Positions 7,496-15,380 of a stretch of 15,380 bases of DNA are shown here, piece by piece; within the stretch, counting starts at the first letter, position 1; each line of letters starts with the position of its first letter. Under the pieces are notes generated by a model, which saw only the letters and a program-made list of their open reading frames with translations, searched no databases and was not told where the DNA came from. The translations under genes and the position numbers were made by a program. This stretch comes from Circinella umbellata. Taxonomy: Eukaryota > Mucoromycota > Mucoromycetes > Mucorales > Lichtheimiaceae. The stretch covers positions 1 to 15,380 of the forward strand of contig JAIWNF010000181.1 of NCBI GenBank assembly GCA_025093555.1, given 5' to 3'.

Positions 7496-9862
7496 TTAGA
7501 CATATACCCTATGTAAGGCTTGTACAATTGCATTGGCACCGAAATGTCTGAATAAATGCGCTTTCTCTAACAATTCTTTTCTTTCTTCTTCTTCTGGTGG
7601 CGCTAGACTATTTTCTTCTATTGATGCAGCTCTATTACATTCTTCTGTTTCATTTTTCTGTATAGCATCACTTCCCCCCGAAGAATTTTCTATAGCATGG
7701 AAAATCCTGGATAAACTGTCGGGTAATCCGTTTTGTAAACCAGGGATGTGTATAACATCAAAGTCATAATCAAATAAGTTATAGTACCAATTTTTAAGCA
7801 TTGAGTTAAGTTGTTTTTGTCTGTGTAAATATATAAGTGCTTTGTGATCTGTATATAATGTAAATGGATTTCCCCATAAATATTGATGAAACTTTTTTAA
7901 GGCAAAGACAACAGCAAGTAATTCTTTCTTTGTAATCATATAATTTCTCTCAGATTTTGTTAAGGCTCTAGCCATGAAAGAAATATAATGCTTTTTGTTA
8001 TTATACTTTTGATATAAAACAGCAGATATGCCTACATTGGATGCATCTGTTGCAACATAAAATCTATTTGACATATCTAGGAAGCTTAAAATCGGTGCAT
8101 TAAGCAAAGCATGTTTTAATTTTTTAAATGCCTCTTCTTGTTTCTAACCCCATTGACTAAGAACATCTTTAGAATAACGTAAATCATCTAAGGGCTTTGT
8201 GATATCACTCATATGAGGTATGAACTGACGGAAGTATCCAAAAAATCCTAACAGTGACATGACTTCGGAAGAAGATTTTGGTACTGGCCAACTATCTACG
8301 TTGGTAAGCTTTCTGCGGTCAGGAGCATAACCTTTTTCATTTATCTGTTGTCCAAGTACATATACACTCTTTTGCATAAATACACATTTTTCTTTTTGCA
8401 AAATTAAATTTGCTTCAGTCAAGCGATCTATCACTATACTGACATGTTGAGCGTGTTCTTCTAACGTTTTGGATGCTATAATAATGTCATCAACAAAAGT
8501 GTGACAATAATCTAAATCTCAAAATAATTTATCCATAACTCTTTGGAATTTTGATGAAATAGGTTTTAATCCAAATGGACAACCTTGAAACATATAACGA
8601 GTACCAGTCTTTGGACTCGTGAAAGCAAGTTTATGCTGATCGCTTTTCTTTACTGGAAATCTGTTGAAAGCACTGGCTAAATCTAGAGTTGTATAAACCC
8701 GTGCATCTGTAAGCGAATCAAATATTTTTGATAAAAGTGGGATTTCGTACATGTTACTCTTTAAATATTGGTTGGGTAGTCTAACATCAAGACAAGTACG
8801 TATCTTTTGGTTCTTTTTCATAGTAGTTGTTAACAGAAAGTTCCAGCGATTGTCTTCATCAGCAGGAATCTCTACAATTGTTCCATGATCAAGCCATTTC
8901 TTTATTTCGTCTTCTACTGCATCTTGTGCTTTATATGGGATTTTATATTGTCGACGATGACAAACTACATCTGTTGGTATTGGTAGTGAAATAACAGCTT
9001 CTGGTAAAGGGCAAAAAGAAGTTTTATCTATTGCGCGATTTTTTTCTAAACTGGTTTGAATATATGCCTTAAATGTGACTTGTTCAAATTCGGTACCAGC
9101 TGGAGCATTATTGGGAATTAATGCGTCATCTATTTCTTTTTCTTGGCTTTTTTCTTTTTCTTCTGAATCTTTCCAAGTTGAAGCTAAACCAGTATAACCG
9201 ATTCCAAAACTATTAAACAAATTCTTTCCAATGCTCATTGGATGACCTCTTGTAATTTTCATAACTTCAAATGAATGTTTAACACAATGACTATTATGCC
9301 ATACTTCTAATGGTTCTGTAATACCAATTCGCTCACTCTTTTTGTCAGAACTAGCTAAACAAATATAACCATGGACAGGTAGCACTTTAATATTTTCTTT
9401 ATTACAAAAAGCTCTATCTATAGCTGAAAACGTAGCTCCTCCGTCTAATAAAGAAAGCACACGTCGCTTTTCTACAGTTATAGGTATAAGTGTTTCGTCC
9501 TCTTGGTTAATATCTGTTCTTATTTTATTCTCTGGTTTCTCTTTTATATTCTTTTTTTGTTCTTTATTTGTCAACTTACAAGGAAGACCATCATCAGTTC
9601 TGTTGTCAACTTCTTGTTGAACATGAGCCGCTCGACTCGTTCTATTGCTGCTTCTTGCAGCTGATGTTGCCACCGAAAAACCTTTAACCCTTCTATAGGC
9701 TTCACAGGTGTGACCTGGTTTTCTCTCCTGGTGACAGTAAATACAAGTATTTGGATTGTATTTTGTTTGATGCGGATGTTGGTTGGCTGGATTGTGGCGT
9801 GATAGTGAAGTACCACCATGTACTGATAAACGTAGTCTTCTATTGGGCGGGTGGTGGCGGCA
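7496..9862 (-). pseudogene. gypsy-1 Pol: zinc knuckle, protease, RT, RNase H, integrase start
   Basis: The frame is continuous from 9862 except for TGA at 8521-8519 and TAG at 8146-8144. A zinc knuckle of the C-x2-C...PGH-x-C kind lies at 9745-9704. The protease motif is SLLDGGATFSAI (catalytic Asp at 9445-9443). The RT shows ARVYTTLDLASAF, QGCPFGLKPISSKFQ and, just after the first stop, HTFVDDIIIAS, which carries the catalytic Asp pair. RNase H follows with YVATDASNVG, a KKELLAV helix, TLYTDHKALIYL and LPDSLSR. The integrase starts with KAHLFRHFGANAIVQALH, the two histidines of the HHCC domain, then hits a TAA at 7498-7496. The region 8140-7496 after the second stop is otherwise intact. Enzyme roles are inferred from these conserved motifs. 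Confidence 0.85.
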
Positions 9863-9865
9863 TCA

Positions 9866-10724
9866 TCCTCTCTTGACCTTTTATTATTTTCTGTAGAATC
9901 CAGTTGCAAACCAGCCACATAGTTCACCATGTCGTTCATCGACTGCTTCAATATATCAGAACTGAACTTTGCCGCCACCAAGTCATACACATCATTTTTC
10001 TTTTCCAACGATGACAATAGAGCTACGATCATTACCTCAGGGTATTTATCGAGCCCGGATTCGATGCACCGTTGATGAAACTTTCTTGCATATGTCTTGA
10101 CTTTCTCTCCGTGGCGTTGACGCATGTGTAAAACTGATTCCATACTTTTCAACCTTTGTTCTGGCTTGTCGAACTGCTCAACAATTTTTACACGAACTTC
10201 GTCCCATGTACAGCTTAGATACTCTTGCAACACACCATCAAGCCAAATATTTTGGGCATCATTGAAGCTTTTTGGAAGCAAACGGGACCAGTTGTCTTGC
10301 ACCTTCAGGTTGGCAGCACGGATTTCTTTCTCGAAAGCACGTAAAAACATCTCTGTGGACAAGTGGATTATCTTATTAGGATGCCACTTATCCGATCCAA
10401 CAATTTGCAGCACTGGCAGGTCTTTTGGTACGTAGTGACTTTCTGATTGATTGTCAATTTCTTGCTTTGTCATAAACTCTTGTCTTGCTCCTTAGGTACT
10501 TCATTATTCTCTATAGCCTCTTGGTACTTGACATCGGCCTCTTTGACCTGTTGTTTGAGGTGGAGGTAGGTTCTTAACGAAGTTTGATGTTCTTGATCGC
10601 CATCTTGTTCTGTTATTGAAAGGCGACCCATTTCCATGTTCACATCACCTTCACGATCAACTCGACGGGTTTCTTGGGTAGGAGTGTTGTTGTTGGTGTT
10701 ATCTTGAACGTTGGATGAAGACAT
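9866..10724 (-). pseudogene. gypsy-1 Gag (capsid), frameshifted
   Basis: Capsid/nucleocapsid precursor of gypsy-1. The likely start is the ATG at 10724-10722 (MSSSNVQDN), just downstream of the candidate LTR. The first frame stops with TGA at 10472-10470. A second frame starts at an overlapping ATG (10473) and continues through a typical retrotransposon Gag block: WDEVRVKIVEQFDKPEQRLKS, then MRQRHGEKVKTYARKFHQRC. The overlap may be a genuine start/stop arrangement, but a one-base frameshift is likelier, because the Gag homology lies only in the second frame and no separate function is evident for the first. A further one-base shift near 9842-9865, in a C-rich run, is needed to reach the zinc knuckle and Pol frame. 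Confidence 0.7.
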
Positions 10725-10769
10725 GTTTAAAAAAAAATTGGTAAGTGAATTCAAAGGAAAAAAATGAGG

Positions 10770-11061
10770 TGTACGATAGAATAATAGTTTAGTTCAATAA
10801 TAAAATATAATAAAACGATGTCCTTTCAAACAGTGTTTATCCTTTAAAAATAGGATAAAGATTATTATTCTATGTACGAGTTGGTCTATTTATATGAGTT
10901 GTTTATTATGATGGGTTATCTCTGGTATGTCATCTGAAGAATGCATCTTAAAGAATGCTATCTTCAGGTATGATAACCTTATTCTTTAGAAGATCCTTTT
11001 TAGCTTTATTAGGGGTAGACCTTCAGAATCTCCGGTATTTTATACTCTTAATTCTAGGACA
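10770..11061 (-). repeat. Candidate 5' LTR of gypsy-1
   Basis: On the minus strand this 292-bp stretch begins TGTCCT and ends CGTACA, satisfying the TG...CA rule. It contains a TATA-like CATATAAATAG (around 10887-10897) and an AATAAA-like element, and sits directly upstream of the Gag start. The second LTR is not in the window and no TGG-type primer-binding site follows it, so the boundaries are tentative. Confidence 0.35.
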
Positions 11062-11403
11062 CTACAAAAACACTTAATTTAGCAAACAATATTACATAAT
11101 AAATTAACATTCCTAGTTTATAGTTACAAGAGCAAACCAAACACCAACTTCTATAGTCTGTCGTTTGATTTCTTCTGTCCGTGGTTCTGCTTCCAATTCT
11201 CGTGGTGGTTCGACTACTAGAGGCTGTGGTTCAAGCTCGTCTTCCTGTGGTTTGAGTTCTACTACTCGTAGGCCTAGTTTTGCAGGTCATACATAAATTT
11301 CTACTAGTGAAGGTAACACGCATTAACTCAAACGCACGAAATAAGTATAATTTATACTATTCTGATAAAAAATATAGATGACAGAAGACCATTAGGTGAT
11401 ATT
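11062..11403. other. Spacer upstream of the broken gene
   Basis: No gene is supported. One plus-strand frame from about 11140 to 11305 is open without an ATG and reads as a Ser/Arg/Gly/Thr-rich low-complexity peptide (for example SRGGSTTRGCG) before TAA. It could be a remnant of a disordered N-terminus belonging to the gene remnant that starts at 11404, but nothing connects the two by a clear splice site. Confidence 0.3.
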
Positions 11404-12570
11404 ATGAACGAATTTCCCCTAATAAATGAATTAGGCAATGTACAACAAAGAAAAAAACGAAAAAGACAAAACTCGAGGTAAGCAATTATATTTTTTTAAG
11501 ATAATTAATAGTTTTGAAATAGGGCACATTTCAACTATTGTTTATGCCAACGCAGTTTCAATGCCATTTCTGGCATCTAAATTGGAAATGCAATCTCTGT
11601 AGGGTATGTTTATTTCTATTATAACACTTACGTTTTACTAATATGTTGTGTCAAATTACTGTTTCAATATGAGTCTAATGAAAATATTAGAATGAATGAG
11701 CTAATTTGTTACATACTTTTAGAAGGCCTCATCCAGATTTACAAATTATGAAAGGAACCGTTGAGTTCGATTTGTTTAAGAGAGGCGTTGCCTGCTTTTG
11801 CTATACAGAGAATGCGTTTCCAAACATTGAAGAGGAGCGTATTGCATGTGTGACCTTAGCAAAAAGAATTGTTAGGTGGAATAATTTAGGAAGATTACCA
11901 TCAGTTGATAGTGTTCTATTAAAAGAGATAACTATTATGTTTTAAACAGTTTTTTGGATTAGGCAAGTTATAACTTATTTTACAATATATGACGTTATGA
12001 TTATATTTCATACAATTTGCTACAGTTCAATGAGATTCTTAGCAAACGTAGGACGTCATTACCTTCAGCTGTTGGAGTTTGGCTTGATAAACAATATGAT
12101 TTATTTGCTCGCTATGTACCACAAGATATTATGGCGTTGGGCAAAAAAGAAATTTGTGGCTATCTTTTGGTAGATAATTGGTAATGTATTAGTTCGATCG
12201 GTTAGTAACACTTTTATCTCAGAAGGACGTATAATAATTTTTTTGTATTTAGTTTTGCGAGAACAAATTTTGAAATCAATGGACCATATCTGTATTCTGA
12301 TGCGATTGCAGATTGTATCTGTTTTATGCTTCTAAACCATCATAGTGGAAATGCTCGTTTATTGCCATATCCCGATATCATTGGCCGCCAAGTAATCTGC
12401 CTAGTAACATTGATGGTAAATATTGATAATCTTACTCCAGTTATGTTGGTATTCTGCTATCTATGCTATTGAGTGATTTTTTGCTTCGCCTAATGGATTC
12501 TTTTATAACTGTAGATTAAGTACCATATTGCAAAAGTCACAGAAAACGAGGATGTTCAAACCACAAAAAG
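11404..12570 (+). pseudogene. Interrupted multi-exon gene of unknown function (weakly DUF6532-like)
   Basis: Proposed exons are 11404-11477, 11723-~11948, 12026-12180, 12253-12415 and 12515-12570. The introns at 11478-11722, 12181-12252 and 12416-12514 are GT-AG with consistent phases. The first exon ends in a basic, nuclear-localisation-like RKKRKRQ. The second encodes a stretch with ENAFPNIEEERIACVTLAKR. The third and fourth encode an alpha-helical-looking block with a LDKQYDLFARYVP segment and later GPYLYSDAIADCICFMLL. The helical pattern and position of YL/SDAI resemble fungal DUF6532 proteins, but this is a weak impression without a search. Defects: an in-frame TAA at 11943-11945 lies at the second exon's 3' end, and the reading frame is cut at 12570 by the gypsy-2 LTR. 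I assign no function. Confidence 0.45.
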
Positions 12571-12783
12571 TGTTACCGTTTAGGTAATATTGTAACCAAG
12601 AGCTCAAGCTTGGGAAAATAAGCTTGAGTTGTACAGATGGGCTTAGCCCATATAAATAGTTATTACACCTATTAAATAAAAAGGAAGCCCTTTTATCTCT
12701 CTTTTACACTTTTCGATTACTTTTCTATTTCATTGTATCATTATTGACCTGAAATAACTATAGACTGGGTTTAGTCTGTAACA
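12571..12783 (+). repeat. 5' LTR of gypsy-2 (213 bp)
   Basis: Starts TGTTAC and ends GTAACA, a perfect 6-bp terminal inverted repeat obeying TG...CA. It contains a TATA-like CCATATAAATAG at about 12648-12659 and an ATTAAATAAAA polyadenylation-like word near 12668. Its start coincides with the loss of the upstream gene's frame, and a primer-binding-site-like sequence follows within 2-3 bp. The partner LTR is beyond the window, so the call rests on these features. Confidence 0.7.
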
Positions 12784-12785
12784 CT

Positions 12786-12798
12786 TGGTAGCGACAGC
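12786..12798 (+). promoter_or_regulatory. Putative tRNA primer-binding site of gypsy-2
   Basis: TTGGTAGCGACAG begins three bases after the LTR's terminal CA. A TGG-initial sequence here would pair with a tRNA 3' end finishing in ...CCA and prime minus-strand DNA synthesis. The tRNA identity is not assigned. Confidence 0.55.
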
Positions 12799-12927
12799 AA
12801 ATCGATAACAGTTACTCAAGAGTATAGTAAAGGCACAGTGAGTTCAGGACAAGAACAAGAAGAAAGACAACAGCGGTTAGAAAAGTTCTGGTAAAGTTTT
12901 CTTATCAAGCCGATAAACCAAGGTTTT

Positions 12928-14292
12928 GTGGATTTTATAAACAAGACAAAGGAGGACCAACAGTCAGACAAGAAGGTAGAAGTACCACAACTAAAAGTAT
13001 CATTATCAAGTCAAACCGAATACCACGATACTGTAGAAGAAATTTATCAAGTTAAGAATCATATGGACGAACAAGGAATACAGCAAGGGTCTCTACAAGC
13101 AGTTGATTCAGCAACTCAAGCACTACAGGAGGTTAACAATCTACGTGCAGAACTCAACTCTCAATTCCCAGCGGAAATGAAAAAAATATATGATGCTCAA
13201 GGCAAAATGGAAGGCCAAGTTAATACACTTACATCATCCTTACAAAGTATTATGGCGCAATTACAACAAATTTCAAATCATCAAGACAAGGTGGTACAAG
13301 CAATTTCAGATGATTCAAGGACTGTGGGAAAAACCCCAACAAAATCATCACGTAATATAAAAGATCCCGGACCCTCGCGATTTGGCTCTCATGACAATCC
13401 TTCAAGTTCCGATAACACTTCTGATTCGTCAGATGACGAAAATTCTTCGGACATGAACGCCGAGTCATCTCATGACTATGTAGATGGGAACTCAAGTGAT
13501 GAGGATGACAAGAAAGATTCTCACCCCCATTCACATGGTCAGTTCAGGTTCAAGGTTCCCGATGAAAAGTATAATGGCAACTCTTACAAGATAGAGTCTT
13601 GGCTTTTTAATCTCGAAGAATACTTCCTAAAGGCAAAAATCAAGGAGTCAATGTGGGTTGACATAGCTACAAGTCGAATGGTAGAAGATGCAACACTATG
13701 GTGGCATATGGTACGACAAGCAGGTCAAGCTCCAAGTTCATGGAAGAAGTTTAAAAAGGCTGTACGAGAACGATTTCTCCCACTAAATGTATACAAGACT
13801 AACCGATCTCGACTTGAATCCCTTCGCCAAACAAGTAGTGTCACAAAATATAACTCAGCATTCCAAGCTGCTTTCGTTGAATGTACTGATGTTAGTGAAG
13901 CAGAAGCATTAAGTCGTTATATCAGTGGTCTCAAGAGTCAAACTAAGAAGTATGTCGAGTTGGAAGAACCAAGAATATTACGTAAAGCTATGAAGCTTGC
14001 TGAAAATTATGATAATGAAAGTTTTGGATCATACCATAGCAGCTCAAATCATCATAAGTCACATAATCGAGACTCACCAAGTAAGCGGAACAAAAGACAT
14101 CATAATTCAAGACATTCACGTGATCGAGGTTACAAGAATCATGGTGATCCGATGGATATTGATCAAGTAGAGAAGACCCCTATGAAACTTACATGGGAGC
14201 AAGCAAGAAAAGAAGGTCGTTGTCAATGCTGTGGATCAAAGGACCACATAAAGAAGGAATGTCCTTTACGTGGAATCAAGTCAAAAAACTAA
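12928..14292 (+). CDS. gypsy-2 Gag polyprotein
   Basis: Capsid/nucleocapsid protein that would package the element's RNA in cytoplasmic particles. The open frame runs about 454 codons to TAA at 14290-14292. The N-terminal third is Gln/Lys-rich and likely coiled-coil. An acidic Ser/Asp linker spans roughly residues 150-205. The retrotransposon Gag core follows (ESWLFNLEEYF, ATLWWHMV, WKKFKKAVRERFLP, then a SVTKYNSAFQAAF block). Next comes a His/Arg/Ser-rich basic region, and finally a CQCCGSKDHIKKEC zinc knuckle encoded at 14221-14262. The frame begins at a GTG (12928) where an ATG would be expected; the first in-frame ATG is at 13063. Either the start codon has mutated or translation starts internally. 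The 3' end overlaps the protease frame. Confidence 0.83.
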   Translation: MDFINKTKEDQQSDKKVEVPQLKVSLSSQTEYHDTVEEIYQVKNHMDEQGIQQGSLQAVDSATQALQEVNNLRAELNSQFPAEMKKIYDAQGKMEGQVNTLTSSLQSIMAQLQQISNHQDKVVQAISDDSRTVGKTPTKSSRNIKDPGPSRFGSHDNPSSSDNTSDSSDDENSSDMNAESSHDYVDGNSSDEDDKKDSHPHSHGQFRFKVPDEKYNGNSYKIESWLFNLEEYFLKAKIKESMWVDIATSRMVEDATLWWHMVRQAGQAPSSWKKFKKAVRERFLPLNVYKTNRSRLESLRQTSSVTKYNSAFQAAFVECTDVSEAEALSRYISGLKSQTKKYVELEEPRILRKAMKLAENYDNESFGSYHSSSNHHKSHNRDSPSKRNKRHHNSRHSRDRGYKNHGDPMDIDQVEKTPMKLTWEQARKEGRCQCCGSKDHIKKECPLRGIKSKN

Positions 14293-14902
14293 TATTGTCA
14301 GTGCGCAACAAGTTGCCAGGTCGTACTGACATAAGAAAAATAAACCCTGGTAAAGACCCAGATGGCTCAGTGCCACTAGAAGATAACTCGGCTAAAGGTG
14401 TAAATAGTCAGAGTAGTAAGGACAAGCGTCATCAAACTATACGAATTTCTGGGCTTTGTGAAACATATCCATCCTGTTTCTTAATTGACTCTGGTGCTAC
14501 ACACAATTTTGTATCTTTGGACTTTATACAAAAGCATGGGTTGCAACATCTACTCAAGCCAGATAAAGGGTGTATTACATTTGGAAACAAAACTAAGGCT
14601 AATTCTGGTTATTTTGCTGATGTCAAGATTCAATTCAATTAAGATTACTCACGTGTTATTCGAGTATATACTGGCATCAAGAGTCTTAAACATGATATTA
14701 TTCTAGGCAAACCATGGCATTTTGATGAAGAGCCTAAAATCAACTGGAAGACACATGAAGTTATAGTCGATGGTGTCAATATCCAAACTCAAGATAATAC
14801 TGATTGTCAAGAAATTAAACCAGAAGTACATTTTATATCACGACGACAATTCAACCATATGCGTCGTCATGGGGATTTAGAAACATATGCTATTATACTA
14901 CA
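14193..14902 (+). pseudogene. gypsy-2 Pol: protease and truncated RT start
   Basis: The frame lies -1 relative to Gag and overlaps its last 100 bases, so ribosomal frameshifting would be the natural route from Gag to Pol. The retroviral-type aspartic protease is marked by FLIDSGATHNFVS (catalytic Asp at 14487-14489). An in-frame TAA at 14640-14642 interrupts it, after which the same frame continues with DIILGKPWHF, the conserved C-terminal protease segment, and a connector with FISRRQFNHMRRHGD. By about 14900 the frame leaves Pol homology: none of the RT fingers or palm motifs appear. Confidence 0.75.
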
Positions 14903-15380
14903 AGATTATTACGTAAAGATACGGTATGGCGTTGGTCAAGTCAAGAACAACAAGCTTTTGAAACATTAAAACAAAAACTGGTTTCGGCGCCAGTGCTGGC
15001 ACTGCCCGATCCAGATAAGAAGTTTTATGTCCATACTGATCCATCTTCAACTGTATCAATCGGAGGGATATTATCACAAGAACAGGATGATGGCAAGCTC
15101 CATCCTGTAGCATATACAAGCAAGTCTATGACACCAGCAGAACTTAATTATTCTGTATATGAACAAGAAATGTTAGCACTCAAGCACTGCTTAGGAAAAT
15201 GGCGTCATCATCTCGATATGAAACGTTTCACTGTATTCGCTGATAACCGAGCATTATCATCACTCAAAACAAATACAAATTTAAATAAACGGCAAATACA
15301 TTGGTTGGAGTTATTTATGAACTTTACTTATGATGTTCATCATATACCACGTGACAAGAATCATGGTGCAGATGCATTAA
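14903..15380 (+). pseudogene. gypsy-2 Pol: end of RT connection and RNase H domain
   Basis: The frame is shifted +2 against the protease frame and runs open to the window edge. It starts with LLRKDTVWRWSSQEQQAFETL, the block that in Ty3/gypsy Pol follows the RT thumb. RNase H follows with FYVHTDPSSTVSIGGIL, an ELNYSVYEQEMLALKH helix, FTVFADNRALSSL and RDKNHGADAL, so the acidic positions of the active site appear to be kept. It cleaves RNA in RNA-DNA hybrids. Without the RT core just upstream the copy is defective. The integrase, if present, lies beyond the window. Confidence 0.8.

Larger units (their letters stand above)
7496..11061 (-). mobile_element. Ty3/gypsy LTR retrotransposon (gypsy-1), truncated and decayed
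   Basis: Read on the minus strand the order is candidate LTR, Gag, zinc knuckle, protease, reverse transcriptase, RNase H and the first residues of the integrase zinc domain. RNase H before integrase defines the Ty3/gypsy order. The copy carries at least one Gag-internal frame break, a Gag-to-Pol frame break, and two in-frame stops in Pol. It ends abruptly around 7500-7515 within the integrase, with no integrase core and no second LTR, so it cannot transpose on its own. Confidence 0.85.
12571..15380 (+). mobile_element. Ty3/gypsy LTR retrotransposon (gypsy-2), 5' part, internally deleted
   Basis: Order on the plus strand: LTR (12571-12783), leader with a primer-binding-site-like sequence, Gag with zinc knuckle, protease in a different frame, then RNase H, continuing past the right edge. 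Most of the reverse transcriptase is absent. It belongs to a different lineage from gypsy-1: its Gag is longer with an Asp/Ser-rich linker, its zinc knuckle is the classical CX2CX4HX4C, and its protease has the usual DSGA. It inserted into the gene at 11404-12570. The 5 bp before it (AAAAG) would be the target duplication, but the other side is outside the window. Confidence 0.85.

Noticed and set aside
11560..11620. Possible extra exon between the first two exons of the broken gene
   Set aside because: It has acceptor- and donor-like ends, but in the phase required by the flanking exons it contains a TAA stop.
13250..13534. Minus-strand 94-codon frame
   Set aside because: Lies wholly antisense within gypsy-2 Gag, whose sense frame is well supported.

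Overview
The window looks like a transposon-rich stretch of an A+T-rich fungal genome. The best guess is an early-diverging fungus (Mucoromycota, probably Mucorales or a relative). The reasons are reading frames broken by short GT-AG introns (about 59-115 bp), long T/A runs, Tnp2/Plavaka-like (CACTA-superfamily) transposases, and Ty3/gypsy retrotransposons. There is no prokaryotic operon structure. I see no rRNA, tRNA or CRISPR. The assignment to a fungus is inference.

Layout, left to right. (1) 1-1230, minus strand: the 5' part of a four-exon Tnp2/Plavaka-like transposase gene that runs off the left edge and has no visible lesion. (2) 1231-2220: A+T-rich spacer. (3) 2222-2364: a cluster of short TTGATAYC-type repeats. 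(4) 2365-3874: a 1510-bp non-autonomous DNA transposon with near-identical 515/514-bp terminal inverted repeats and a perfect 9-bp target-site duplication, which is the Mutator-like (MULE) signature. (5) 3888-5630, minus strand: the N-terminal half of a second, different Tnp2-type transposase. Its remaining frame ends 4 bp from the MULE target duplication. (6) 5631-7495: A+T-rich spacer with a 70-bp direct repeat pair and a small hexamer microsatellite. (7) 7496-11061, minus strand: a decayed Ty3/gypsy element (gypsy-1) with a candidate LTR, a frameshifted Gag, and a Pol with two in-frame stops that is cut off inside the integrase zinc domain. (8) 11404-12570, plus strand: a multi-exon gene remnant of unknown function, vaguely DUF6532-like. 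It is cut by (9) a second Ty3/gypsy element (gypsy-2) starting at 12571. Gypsy-2 has a 213-bp LTR, a primer-binding-site-like sequence, an almost complete Gag with a zinc knuckle, a protease in the -1 frame, and an RNase H domain that continues off the right edge. The RT core is missing.

Almost everything here is mobile-element sequence in layers. One gypsy element interrupts a host-like gene, and a recent MULE sits in or beside the tail of an older Tnp2 element. The only gene that may still be intact is the transposase at the left edge. The most notable item is the young MULE-like element with long hairpin-forming arms. I found no convincing new multi-gene system.
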